Part shown: positions 38,401 to 45,750 of the stretch, one piece after another | How the letters are laid out: every line of letters begins with the position of its first letter | Numbering within the stretch: position 1 is the first letter of the stretch | DNA from: Marvania coccoides | Taxonomy: Eukaryota > Chlorophyta > Trebouxiophyceae > Chlorellales > Chlorellaceae | Length of the DNA: 64,000 nucleotides | Assembly: GCA_963854735.1 (NCBI GenBank) | Contig: OY978097.1 | Coordinates: 2,232,001-2,296,000 of the forward strand | Direction: 5' to 3' | Position numbers and translations under genes: made by a program | Notes under the pieces: generated by a model | The model's database searches: none | Seen by the model: the letters and a program-made list of their open reading frames with translations, nothing else | What the model was told of the DNA's origin: nothing

Positions 38401-38634
38401 GAAGCGCCGGCGCCGGCGTTCGAGGGACCCTCGGCGCTGGTGGTGCCCCGTGACCGGCTGGGCAGGGTCTTTGTGGAGGCCTCACGTGCGCTGCTGAGCT
38501 GCCCTGGCGGGCCGGCGGTGGTGCAGCTAGAGGCTCGCCACACAGAGACGCTGCTGAGCCAGCCTGCCAGAGGGGCGGCCGCCCTGGCGGTGGCCTCCGC
38601 TGTGCAGGAGCTCCTGGAGCGCCTCCTGGGCTAA
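1..38634 (+). CDS. Giant modular type I polyketide synthase lacking AT domains (3' part, 23 exons)
   Basis: Multi-exon gene, open at the left window edge and ending at TAA 38632-38634. Exons: 1-1446, 1544-3054, 3143-4122, 4225-6196, 6311-6799, 6904-8616, 8700-10930, 11050-13488, 13585-15859, 15967-18174, 18253-19698, 19809-24345, 24433-24830, 24915-25602, 25700-29699, 29826-30636, 30751-31846, 31933-33358, 33495-34868, 34985-35434, 35525-35725, 35818-35997, 36127-38634. Read from base 2, these give one uninterrupted frame of about 12,125 codons. Eight KS domains all keep the active-site Cys (DTACSSS or close variants). After each KS the sequence passes straight into a DH fold; no AT or GHSxGE motif is present. 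The enzyme should extend an acyl chain on carrier-protein arms, using malonyl units supplied by a separate AT. AT-less modular PKSs are known from green algae. Each intron was placed by homology between modules and frame continuity. The first exon end (GC donor at 1447) is the least certain, and the upstream extent is unknown. Confidence 0.93.
3234..3733 (+). repeat. Near-identical ER tract, copy in module 1
   Basis: This stretch of ER coding sequence matches 8791-9290 in module 2 with only about five base differences that I can see. The first part (from about 3256) also matches 27660-28028 in module 6. Flanking sequence diverges sharply on both sides. Silent positions are conserved as well, which points to recent duplication or gene conversion and not to selection on protein alone. 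Confidence 0.85.
5530..10500 (+). other. PKS module 2: KS-DH-psiKR-ER-KR-ACP (fully reducing)
   Basis: KS spans about 5548-7030 and is interrupted by two introns (6197-6310, a GC-AG intron, and 6800-6903). It has DTACSSS with the Cys codon at 6019-6021 and [13 protein letters not shown] spans about 7185-7830 with [12 protein letters not shown] and ALDSTLQ. The pseudo-KR half begins at IMYQVGW near 7915. ER spans about 8465-9400 and contains an intron at 8617-8699, in the same position as the module 1 ER intron. KR spans about 9440-10150 with [11 protein letters not shown] single ACP (about 10280-10500) has [11 protein letters not shown]. All catalytic motifs that I can check are present, so a fully saturated two-carbon unit is expected. 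Confidence 0.9.
8791..9290 (+). repeat. Near-identical ER tract, copy in module 2
   Basis: Counterpart of 3234-3733. The differences seen by eye are one T/C change in the GVEAAL segment, a small cluster changing GLRRG to GLKRG, and divergence after the SSHLG codons. It shares the GLKRG version with the module 6 copy. Confidence 0.85.
10570..14310 (+). other. PKS module 3: KS-(degenerate DH)-KR-ACP, no ER
   Basis: KS spans about 10575-11945, with an intron at 10931-11049, an intact DTACSSS site and a [11 protein letters not shown] motif. The following stretch of about 500 residues sits where DH and the pseudo-KR half lie in other modules, but it has no H-x3-G-x4-P or PGAGY motif. The position corresponding to the DH helix reads [10 protein letters not shown] and then diverges. 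No ER sequence ([11 protein letters not shown] or the GGVGLAA loop) occurs before the KR. KR spans about 13195-13990, with [10 protein letters not shown] and SSVAAMMG...TNYAASN, so it looks active. The ACP spans about 14088-14305. The expected output is a beta-hydroxy intermediate, which would place a hydroxyl in an otherwise saturated chain. Confidence 0.85.
14420..19290 (+). other. PKS module 4: KS-DH-psiKR-ER-KR-ACP (fully reducing)
   Basis: KS spans about 14425-15650 with DTACSAS (Ser to Ala after the second Ser) and [13 protein letters not shown] starts near 15785. Its active-site motif is split by a GC-AG intron (15860-15966) and reads [12 protein letters not shown] once spliced, so the usual Gly of H-x3-G is Asp. 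The second catalytic region is PFDCFLQ near 16367. ER spans about 17250-18110, KR about 18150-18930 (split by intron 18175-18252) and ACP about 19065-19285 with [11 protein letters not shown]. Reducing domains all carry their cofactor loops. The H-x3-D variant in the DH may or may not lower activity. Confidence 0.88.
19375..24235 (+). other. PKS module 5: KS-DH-psiKR-ER-KR-ACP (fully reducing)
   Basis: KS spans about 19380-20755, with an intron at 19699-19808, DTACSSS and [13 protein letters not shown] spans about 20880-21500 with [12 protein letters not shown] and ALDGCLQ. The pseudo-KR half starts at MMYDIVW near 21765. ER spans about 22320-23165 with [11 protein letters not shown] and [12 protein letters not shown] spans about 23195-23890 with [13 protein letters not shown] spans about 24005-24225 with [11 protein letters not shown]. 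Nearly the whole module (19809-24345) is a single 4.5-kb exon. Its ER is clearly diverged from the near-identical ERs of modules 1, 2 and 6. Confidence 0.9.
24310..29345 (+). other. PKS module 6: KS-DH-psiKR-ER-KR-ACP (fully reducing)
   Basis: KS spans about 24315-25860 and is broken by three introns (24346-24432, 24831-24914, 25603-25699). It carries NTACSSS in place of [18 protein letters not shown] and [12 protein letters not shown] spans about 25985-26600 with [12 protein letters not shown] and ALDNCFQ. The pseudo-KR half starts at VTYEVQW near 26855. ER spans about 27405-28245, KR about 28290-29000 and ACP about 29130-29345. The exon 25700-29699 carries all of the module after the KS. 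The KS resembles the others less than they resemble one another, which suggests an older or separate origin for this unit. Confidence 0.88.
27660..28028 (+). repeat. Near-identical ER tract, copy in module 6
   Basis: About 370 bases match modules 1 and 2 with a handful of substitutions (for example SALGGQ to SSLGGK, and ALVRS to VLVRS). Identity stops abruptly after the IWS codons. The ERs of modules 4 and 5 do not share this tract at DNA level. Confidence 0.8.
29425..32335 (+). other. PKS module 7: KS-(altered DH)-ACP, KR and ER absent
   Basis: KS spans about 29430-30950, is split by a GC-AG intron (29700-29825) and by 30637-30750, and keeps DTACSSS and [14 protein letters not shown]-like region (about 31090-31640) keeps H-x3-G-x4-P ([11 protein letters not shown]), but the second catalytic Asp is Glu (HPAAFEASS). 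After the DH tail a short linker containing a SPRGGA remnant (about 32070) resembles the PRG linker that precedes ER in full modules. The ACP follows directly (about 32110-32330, [11 protein letters not shown]). No KR cofactor loop or ER is present. With no in-module KR the beta-keto group should stay unless another protein reduces it. Confidence 0.85.
32390..35200 (+). other. PKS module 8: KS-(altered DH)-ACP, KR and ER absent
   Basis: KS spans about 32400-33800 and is split by intron 33359-33494. It has NTACSAS and an unusual [10 protein letters not shown] where other modules have HGTGT; the catalytic His and the later GH are retained. The DH-like region (about 33960-34530) has [11 protein letters not shown], which lacks the Gly of the active-site motif, while its HLDAAISQ stretch keeps the Asp. 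An acidic linker ([10 protein letters not shown]) leads to the ACP (about 34985-35190), whose site reads [11 protein letters not shown] rather than LDSLGAVEL, still with the Ser for phosphopantetheine. No KR or ER is present. This is the terminal elongation module before release. Confidence 0.85.
35360..38634 (+). other. Terminal triple thioesterase region: one active TE followed by two Ser-less TE-like domains
   Basis: TE1 (about 35360-36520, across exons 34985-35434 to 36127-38634) has GGHSYGGA with the nucleophile Ser, LVLIMDTP with the Asp, and GDHFSLL with the His. It should release the finished chain by hydrolysis or cyclisation. TE2 (about 36790-37540) has the same alpha/beta-hydrolase layout, but its elbow reads GVGFGG and the Asp position is Gly (LVLFQG); VHALF matches the His region. 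TE3 (about 37735-38634) has GTGIAG at the elbow, keeps Asp (LVVLDG) and a His (RHTETLL). Both extra copies therefore have Gly for Ser. They may be structural, may bind acyl chains, or may be decaying duplicates. Confidence 0.82.
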
Positions 38635-39006
38635 TTGCTAGTATAGTTGATTGTTGGCTTGGATAAGATTGAAAACCCCCGTCTCCCATCTTCCATGATT
38701 TAAGAGTACTCCACCCCCTCTCTTTTCTCTCTGTAAACTGTAAACAATAATACACACTTTTTTACTTAGGCAGGCGTACAAAGCCCACTATAGAAACATG
38801 AAAAGGTCTTCTCGGGGTGGGTGAATATGAAAATTTTGTGGTTGTTTTCACTGCTTTACTTTCTGCTGCTGCTACTACAAATTGCACAGGGGGGAAGCCA
38901 GCCATCAGGCCACCCTCCCCCAAACTGCACTCCACTGTTGCCATTGCACACGAAAAAAAATCCCAAGTGCGCTGCCGTCTGCCGCTGCCCAGCTCTACGC
39001 TGCTGC
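38635..39006. other. Intergenic, convergent 3' ends of PKS and psbR
   Basis: This 372-base spacer lies between two converging stop codons. It holds the TGTAA pair for the PKS. I see no additional coding sequence. It presumably contains both 3' UTRs. Confidence 0.6.
38732..38744 (+). terminator. Two TGTAA polyadenylation words after the PKS stop
   Basis: TGTAA occurs at 38732-38736 and 38740-38744, about 100 bases after the PKS stop codon. TGTAA is the usual polyadenylation signal in chlorophyte algae. Position and doubling fit a real 3' end, but no transcript evidence is available. Confidence 0.55.
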
Positions 39007-39748
39007 TTACTGGCCGATGGCGGAGGTGGAGACGATGAGGGTGACACCCACGCCGAGCAGCACCACGAAGAGTCCAGCCCAGGCGATGAGGCCGGTGGCT
39101 CCCAGCTTGTAGGTCTCTCCGGACTCGGACCACGTATCGGGCGTGTAGATGGGGGAGTAGCCGTCGACGTTGACGCCGTACTTGTCAGAGAACCTGTACA
39201 CGCCGTAGCCCTTGCCCTTGCGTCCCTGGGGGTCAACCCAGTCCTTCTTCTTCATGGTCTCGGAGGTACCCATCAGGTTGAGCTGCACGGTCTTGTTCTT
39301 GACGGAGTTCAGGCCTACGAACCATTCGGTGTGGGGGAGAGGTGGTGAGTGGTTGGTAATAGGCACCTAGCAGCACTAGGAGGGGAGTAGAAATACGGCA
39401 GCAGAGAGAGTGGAAGACCCCTCCTACCCACCACCACCAAAATCAAAACTCACCCTGCTTCTTGACATCGACCTTCTTGATACCGCTGCCAACCACAACC
39501 GTGCTGGCGGCCTGGCGACCCACGCTGCACGCACATAGAGGGAGGGAAAAAATATATAAGTCTCAAGATCATCAAGCCAGAAAAAAAATCATGTATGCGG
39601 GATGCGAAAAAATGTCGACGCCAGCCACCGCCGGCGCTCTTTATGCAACTGTTGCGCAGTCTGCAGCGGCTTGGGGGTCTGTATTTTGCCGAGATTCTCA
39701 CCGGGGCTTCACGCTGAGTGCGGAACCAGAGAAAGCGGATGCCTGCAT
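39007..39748 (-). CDS. psbR: Photosystem II 10 kDa protein PsbR, plastid precursor
   Basis: Three exons on the minus strand: 39702-39748, 39454-39524 and 39007-39314, giving 141 residues. The start ATG is at 39748-39746, and the first exon encodes only 15 full codons of transit peptide. The mature part has the PsbR signature: GKGYGVYRFSDKYG, then NVDGYSPIY, then one C-terminal membrane helix (about residues 112-135) ending in the TSAIGQ-like tail. PsbR is a small thylakoid subunit near the oxygen-evolving complex that stabilises binding of extrinsic PSII proteins. Both introns have GT donors and all phases join. The length equals that of known PsbR precursors. It is found only in the green lineage, which anchors the taxonomic call. 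The gene converges on the PKS and has its own upstream region of about 330 bases. Confidence 0.93.
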
Positions 39749-40075
39749 TTTTAGGGCGTTTTCTAAGTCGACCGAACGAGCGCAAATAGCAAGAGTGGAA
39801 ATAGCCAACAACGTAGTAATTGGAGCAAATGGCTGGTTAATTTTGTATCAATCGAAATGCAATCTTTATATCGCCCTTTCTTTATAATTTATTTCTTTCT
39901 TCCTTCTTATCTCGGTCTGAGAAGAAGGTGACTGAATGAAGAGCAAAGGGGAGACAGCTGCAGCAAAGGCTGCGGAGACGTCGTGGTAGATCCTGCTAGG
40001 ATTGTCATCTCTGTCACTTACACATTTGCATATGTTGACTAAAAATTGCTCACGCCACTGCCGCTCTTGCTCTGG
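39749..40075. promoter_or_regulatory. Upstream region of psbR / 3' region of the rhomboid-like gene
   Basis: These 327 bases lie between the psbR start and the stop of the next minus-strand gene. The region must contain the psbR promoter, but I recognise no specific element. A plus-strand reading frame crossing it is antisense to psbR exon 1 and shows no protein-like pattern. Confidence 0.4.
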
Positions 40076-41133
40076 CTATGCCGCCCTGGCTGACCCTTCA
40101 GGTGGCTTGTAGCAGGTAAGGTACATGATCAAACCCGAAGCTGCCATCAACCCCCCTTGCAACGCCAAGTCCTGCCACCCCAACCCCGCTCTCCTCCTTT
40201 CGCGCTCAGGACCCATGCCGCCGGCAGCGTACGCCACAAGTACGCCTGCCACAAGGCCGCAATAGTTCATTGCCAGTCCAACCGCCTCCCGGATGAAGCC
40301 CATACAGATGATTGCCGCCAGCTTCCCCACCCAACCGAACCGCCTTGAAGAGATGCGGCCCTCCCTGGAGCTGGCGTGGTAATCGGCATCGTACCCGGCG
40401 ACAACGGACAGCCCCAAGGCCGCAGGGGCGGGGCCCACGGCGAAAGCTGTAGAATATTGCCTGGCCAACGCGCTGAAAGGGGTCAGTTTGTAGGCGGCTG
40501 CGGTCAGGGCAACTGCACATAGTTTTAAAGGAGAGTTGAAATTAGAAATTGTGTGTGTTGGCTATAATTATTAATAATGTTATGGTTGTGGAAAATAGCT
40601 ATCCCTTAGAAACACTTGCCATAGAGCGCTTGCCCCACAAAGGTCACGGCTGCGAATGCCGAGATTGCCGCGGGCCACCCCCACCGCCGCTCCAGGCTGG
40701 CAATCTCGCCGTAAACTTCACACCAGGTGGTGATGGCCAGTGGAGTGTCGGAAGAAACCAGCTGGGAGGTGATGAGACGGCTCCATTCTCCGCGCTGCAG
40801 CACCCGCTGTGGGTTGAGCCCTGTTTCGCGGAGCGGCCACCCCCCCCGGCGAAAATGGGTCGCCAGCGGAACAGTGGCGGCGAGAGCTGCGCCGGGGGCG
40901 AACTCTTTTGGGCGCGATGCCACCGAGACCACGCGGATGGTGCTTAAAGCAAACCCCAGCGTCTGTCCTCGGTCCAAATGCGCAAGGTCAAGGGGCGGCG
41001 GCACCACTGCGGGGCCCAGAAACATCGTGCCTGCCTGGCCGGTAATGACTTTGGTGGTGTGCTGCAGCAGGCCTGCTACCCCCGAGGCCACCGCTGATGC
41101 TCCATCTGCGGCTAAGGACGAGAGGGCATCCAT
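40076..41133 (-). CDS. Rhomboid-like membrane protein lacking catalytic residues
   Basis: Two exons, 40620-41133 and 40076-40512, joined across a GC-AG intron (donor GC at 40619-40618, followed by AAGT); 316 residues. The stretch GLNPQRVLQRGEWSRLITSQL followed by SLERRWG matches the first part of RHBDD1/plant RBL14-type rhomboids, in which this is the loop-1 and amphipathic region after helix 1. Several hydrophobic helices follow. The serine region that normally reads GFSGVLFAL is GPAPAALGLS here, so the nucleophile is missing. The later helix that should carry the catalytic His reads NYCGLVAGVLVAY, with no His. I therefore call it an inactive rhomboid-superfamily protein, perhaps acting in membrane protein quality control as other pseudo-rhomboids and derlins do. 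It is divergent from the methyltransferase gene across a 332-base spacer. Family assignment is by eye and moderately certain. Confidence 0.6.
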
Positions 41134-41465
41134 TGGCGACGAGAATGAAGTTGTTTGAAATTTTTTGAATGCAAAATTTCAGAAAATTGAGGGCTGGAAG
41201 CTGCTGCTTTTAATACGGTTCGGCGAAAGGACGCCAACAATCGTTCAATTGTGCAGCAAAACTGCCATCATGTTCCGAATTTCGGCCATCTGTCTTCTTT
41301 AGAGAAAATGGCGCGGAAGAAAAGCCGTCGTCCTATCCATGCGATCTGTCAAGCATTTCAAGCCAGATGCGTACAGTAAATATATAAACTACATTCTGCA
41401 GAGAACTGCAATCTGCAATACAGGAATTTTGATATATTTTTTTTTTTTTTTTTTTTAAACTCAAA
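41134..41465. promoter_or_regulatory. Divergent promoter region with a T20 tract
   Basis: This 332-base spacer separates the start codons of the rhomboid-like gene (-) and the methyltransferase gene (+), so both promoters lie here. A run of 20 T at 41437-41456 ends nine bases before the methyltransferase ATG. No TATA box or named motif is convincing. Confidence 0.5.
41437..41456 (+). repeat. Homopolymer T20
   Basis: Twenty consecutive T lie just upstream of the methyltransferase start. The tract falls in the presumed 5' UTR. Its length is prone to sequencing error and replication slippage. Confidence 0.9.
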
Positions 41466-42557
41466 ATGCGAGCTGGAGCGCTAATCGGGTCCTCCGCAGC
41501 AAACCGGGTGGCCCCTATCACACAGCAACCGCGGTCTATGCGCCCCGCCGTCACCTGCGCAGCGGCCTCCACCTCCACCTCCGCCCCTGCTTCTTCTCCT
41601 CCGGGCAACCCGCTCCTGCTCAAGGCTGTTGAAGCGCTGTTCAGCTTCCCCCCCATCTTCGACGCCGCCGCCCGCAGCGCCCGCAAGAAGATCGTAGACC
41701 GTGGCGCTCAGATGGGGATGAACTTTGCAGGGGAGATCGAAGCCATGAAGTCGGTGGACTGGGAGGCTGAAATGGCAGCAGTCGCAGACCCTGCGGTAGA
41801 AAGAGCTACCCCAGATTACTACCGCCAGCCGTTTCATGCCTACAAGCTGGGCAACCTCTGCATGGAAGCTGCGCTGGAGGTCACGGTGGCGTCAAAATCG
41901 GTGCATGCAACCGTCATGGACCCCGCTGGAAAGCTGATTGACCCCGAGGGAGACAACCGACTGCGCGGTGGGTACCACCGCTGCATGCAGCAGCTCCTGC
42001 AGGAGGCAGACGCCCGCCCGGTGAAGGATATTTTGGATTTGGGCGCTGCATCGGGGCTGTCCAGTCTGGCGCTCATGCAGGCGTTCCCGGAGGCGGCAAT
42101 CACTGCGCTGGACCTCTCGCCGCACTTTTTGGCGGCCGGCAGGTACCTGCAGCGGCAGCGGGAGGCCGCGAGCGGCGTGAAAGAGTCGCTGACGTTTGTC
42201 CACGGCCTTGCCGAGGACACCAGGCTGCCTGCGGAGAGCTTCGACCTGGTTTCCATTTGCCTGGTGTGCCATGAATTGCCAGAGGCGGCCAGCCGAGCGA
42301 TATTTAAAGAGGCTCTGCGGGTGCTGCGGCCTGGCGGCGCCCTGGCAGTGATGGAAATGAACCCCGCGTCTCCCATCTTCCAAAGGGTCATGGAGAACCC
42401 TGTGCCTTACGTGGTGTTCAAGTCGACGGAGCCGTACCTGCTGGATTATGTGGGCATGGACATGCATGCGGCGATGCGCGACGCTGGGTTTGAGACCCCA
42501 AAGCAGCTGGAAAACTCGCCCCGCCACCGCAGCGTGGTTGCCATGAAACCTATTTGA
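41466..42557 (+). CDS. Class I SAM-dependent methyltransferase, probably plastid-targeted
   Basis: Single-exon gene of 363 residues with ATG at 41466 and TGA at 42555. The first 50 or so residues are rich in Ala, Ser, Thr, Pro and Arg with almost no acidic residues, typical of a chloroplast transit peptide. The SAM-binding motif I is ILDLGAASGLSS (about residue 195), followed by a beta-2 acidic end (ALDLSP), FDLVSICLVCHEL as motif II/post-II, and VLRPGGALAVMEMNP as motif III. This is the UbiE/COQ5-like methyltransferase layout shared by a conserved plastid family in plants. The N-terminal extension (SFPPIFDAAARSARKKIVDRG) is conserved in plant and algal members as far as I recall. The methyl acceptor is unknown. 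A TGTAA word follows 32 bases after the stop. Confidence 0.8.
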   Translation: MRAGALIGSSAANRVAPITQQPRSMRPAVTCAAASTSTSAPASSPPGNPLLLKAVEALFSFPPIFDAAARSARKKIVDRGAQMGMNFAGEIEAMKSVDWEAEMAAVADPAVERATPDYYRQPFHAYKLGNLCMEAALEVTVASKSVHATVMDPAGKLIDPEGDNRLRGGYHRCMQQLLQEADARPVKDILDLGAASGLSSLALMQAFPEAAITALDLSPHFLAAGRYLQRQREAASGVKESLTFVHGLAEDTRLPAESFDLVSICLVCHELPEAASRAIFKEALRVLRPGGALAVMEMNPASPIFQRVMENPVPYVVFKSTEPYLLDYVGMDMHAAMRDAGFETPKQLENSPRHRSVVAMKPI

Positions 42558-42903
42558 ATTGGATGAATGTATAAACTGTGCCATTTATGTAAGAATTCTC
42601 CCAATCCACCAGTCCCCAGAAATTTGAAAAGACATTTCGAGAAAAACAACTCCCTCGGTACGGTAGGGTTTGCTTTTTATGCAAATTTTATTTTTACAAC
42701 AATCTTAATAAGAGGGCAAAAGTTTCTGACAAGGCATCCCAGAGCTGGAGCCCTCCCTAGATAGAATAACGAAAATAATTCAATTAAAAGAATAATGATT
42801 TTTTGTTCACTACTAGACTTTAAAGCCAGCCAATCATTGAAAACCATAATGAAACCCTACTTTTGATTTTTTTCTGCAACTTCTGTTGCCTCTCCCCTTT
42901 GTG
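42558..42903 (+). other. Intergenic between methyltransferase and MRS2-like gene
   Basis: This 346-base AT-rich tandem spacer contains the methyltransferase 3' UTR and the promoter of the downstream transporter gene. No further coding sequence is evident. Confidence 0.5.
42589..42593 (+). terminator. TGTAA polyadenylation word after the methyltransferase gene
   Basis: TGTAA lies 32 bases after the methyltransferase stop codon, within the range expected for chlorophyte 3' ends. Confidence 0.45.
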
Positions 42904-45180
42904 ATGTTTTTTTTTTCAAAATCGAACTCACTGTTTTCGGTCGCGAAATTGGCCCGCAGCCTGCATGGATCCGCTGCATTTAGATCCCTTGGCGTGGTGG
43001 AGCAGCTCAGCGACGAGATTTCCGTCGCGCACCTGCCGACGGGCAGCTCACGTCGCTTTTGGGAGGTCGTGGAGTTCCGCCCCGATGCCTCCGCTCTAGA
43101 GACCTGGAAGACGCCAGAGGTGCTGGGGCTGCACCCCCGTGACGTGCACCTGTTCACCCAAGACTCTGGCGTAGGGCAGCGAGCCATGATTGCTCCCCGC
43201 GGCAACGCCATCCTCTTCCGCACAGAGGTCGCAAAAGCGGTGATCTACGCTGACAGGGCGGTGCTGTTTCCAGCCAGAAGGCTGCAGGACACGGTGCGCA
43301 CGGCTCAGGCCATCAAGTCTGCGCTAGCGCAGCGTTCTGCGTTGCCGTTTGAGTTGAAAGTTTTGGAATCGCTGCTGTCGGAGACGGCGCAGGCGTTTGA
43401 CAAGAAGACAAAGCGTATGGGGATGGTGGCGGAGACCATCATGGACGACATCAACAGGAACTTCCACGCCTCTGCCGCCGAGCTGCAGCGCTCCCTCCCC
43501 ATCACACGGCAAGTTTCATATATATATAAACATGTAAACCTGTAAACCTATTCGTTTTTATATTTTAAAGTCTTTCTTCAATTAATAAATATTTTTTTAT
43601 TTCATTTGCCCAATATACTCCTTGTTAATGTACCTCTGCACTTTATACTGTTTTTCAAGCTTTATTTCACCCCCAAAACTGTGCAGAAAGCTGACTGAGC
43701 TGCAGCACGACGTCAAGGAGACCCTGGACACAATCGCAGACGTCGCGAACTACGACGATCAACTGCAGGCGCTGTGTCTCACAGAGCGAGGGAAAGCGCT
43801 GTCCAAGGGCGCAGCAGCAGCAAACACCGTCCCGGCCAGCACCACATCATTCGAAGCGGCGCTGCGGCGGCAGGAACACCAACAGCAGCCACAGCAGCCA
43901 GAACCGCCTCCCCCGCCCCATACTGGCCCGCCAGGAGAGGGGAAGCCAGCAGGGGGGCAAAACGGCATGCCGCCAGGCCACGGCGCCAGCTTCAGCACCA
44001 GCACGGTCGGCATCGCCGCCACTGGCACCACCGCAGCAACTGGCAGCACCGGCGGCATGGAGCTTGGGGCGGAAGGGCAAGGAGACCCTACCAGCAACGG
44101 CAGCATTCGAGGAATGAGCTCAAACAACAACTTTGAGCTGAACTCCTACGGCATGGCGTCTGACAGAGAGCAGCGGGAGGCACGGCAGCAGCAGCACCCA
44201 TTTCCAGCGGTGGCCTCCTTCCCAGCGACGCAGGCTCAGGTGAACTCGCGCACCATCCACATGCGGATGGCCTCGCGAATACTGGAGACGTACGAGTTCA
44301 GAATGATGGGGACGCAGGTGAGCTGAGGTTAATTTATATAGCACTGCGTTTTCTTTTATTATAGATTGAAAAAAAATCAACATTAACCTTGCATTCCCCA
44401 CCGTACGTCGATGCTCCCCCCCCCCCCCCCTTCTCCACTTGATTATTACTATTACAGAGTGCTTTGAACGAGCTGATGGAGAACATGGAGCAGACGCGGA
44501 CGGTGTGGCACATGACGCTAGACCACCAACGTAACAGGGTGCTGCGAGTCAACCTGCTCATCTCCATCACCTCCTTAGGTGGCCTCATGGCCACCCTGCC
44601 CGCCGCCTACTTTGGAATGAACCTGGAGTCGGGGCTGGAGGACGTGCCGGGTATGTTTTGGCCGGTCATTCAGGGGTCGGTGGGAATGGGGGCCATCTGC
44701 GCAGCATTCATGTATGGATACTACAAATTCGGGCCCAAGCGGCGGTATGCAGCGCGCCTGCGGGACATGCGTTCCCTGCGGTGAGTTGACAGTTTTATTT
44801 GAGGATTTCTTTTTCGCACTTAGTTTTATGTTTTCATTTTTATTTGCGGTTCCCTCAAAATATTTTTCCATAAAAAGCCTTCTAAACTCATATTTCTTTC
44901 TTTCCATGCGCACTATTACTGCAGCGACCTTCTGTACTACCACATGGACGATCTGGACGCCATCATCGAAGCTGTGAAGGAAAAGGGCGCGCTCTCCAAA
45001 TCTGAGTTCGCTGGGGTGGTGAAGTCTGCCGTGCGCGGCCTCCCCATGAGCAAAGAGGAGGTTGACCTGCTGTTCCGCGTGTTCGAACACAACCGAGAAG
45101 CCCTGTTTGAGCTGTCGGCGCTGATGAAGCTGGAGGAGCTCGACCAGCTGAACGACGAGCTGGCCCACCACACCTCGTGA
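42904..45180 (+). CDS. CorA/MRS2-type magnesium transporter
   Basis: Four exons: 42904-43508, 43687-44317, 44458-44780 and 44925-45180, giving 604 residues. The first intron is GC-AG (donor GC at 43509, followed by AAGT). The ATG at 42904 begins an N-terminus with basic, hydroxylated and hydrophobic residues (SVAKLARSLHGSAAFRS), consistent with organelle targeting; mitochondrion is most likely. The N-terminal domain has the MRS2 pattern (DVHLFTQ, IAPRGNAILFRTE, LPFELKVLESLL). The Gly-Met-Asn signature at the end of the first membrane helix is encoded at 44614-44622 (YFGMNLESG), followed by a second helix. These proteins form pentameric Mg2+ channels. A low-complexity insert rich in Gln, Pro, Gly, Thr and Asn (about residues 240-385) splits the regulatory domain. 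An 80-residue helical C-terminal tail follows the second helix. Confidence 0.88.
44416..44430 (+). repeat. Homopolymer C15 in intron
   Basis: A run of 15 C lies 25 bases upstream of the 44457 splice acceptor in the MRS2-like gene. It stands out from the AT-rich pattern of other introns here and is likely to be length-variable. Confidence 0.85.
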
Positions 45181-45750
45181 GCGCACGAGTGTATACGTGT
45201 TTTGCCGCTCCTGTACACAAACCATGTACTCCCTGTCAGCAACGTTGCTTTTATTGTTTTCTGCATATATATTTGTCGTTGCATTGCCAGTCGTCGACAG
45301 TATCTCTCTCTTACAGTAATCTTATAGTATATGTGTAACATAAACTCTCATACGAATGTACGCACGCAATTAGTATATTTTGTAGGAAAAAATTAAATCG
45401 ACGGAACTATTTGGCAATACGCACTTCAAGCACCAGAGGCAAGTATCCTGGAGCATGGCCCAGCTTGGTAGGCACTGCACCGCCCGCTCCTTTCATTCTT
45501 TACGATGGGCGCTGCAACATGAGCCCGGAAGATAAGAAGAATTCGGTTCAATTTTATATTGAAGGAAATGAGCCAAAAGCTTAGGGAAAAAATCACGAGA
45601 AGAGAATAAGGAAAAGGGAGTACAAGCAAGGTAAGATGTCAAGTAAGGCATACCCGCCTAGGGCTCGACGGCTTGCCTCACCGGGTTATTTTGTGTAGAA
45701 AAATTCAGAAATTATGCAAGCTGCTTCATTCAGTTGTTTACTGCTTATTC
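45181..45750. other. Intergenic, convergent 3' ends
   Basis: These 570 bases lie between the MRS2-like gene (+) and the FhuD-like gene (-). The region should hold both 3' UTRs. I see no conserved coding sequence, tRNA-like fold or repeat in it. Confidence 0.5.
45334..45338 (+). terminator. TGTAA polyadenylation word after the MRS2-like gene
   Basis: TGTAA lies 154 bases downstream of the stop codon of the transporter gene. Confidence 0.4.

Noticed and set aside
1..38634. Bacterial origin or contamination for the PKS
   Set aside because: Twenty-two spliceosomal introns with the same style as the neighbouring green-lineage genes, and a chlorophyte-type polyadenylation word, show that it is nuclear.
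39462..39887. Plus-strand frame with an ATG at 39591 that looked like a small secreted protein
   Set aside because: It runs across psbR introns and exon 1 on the opposite strand, and psbR is firmly supported.
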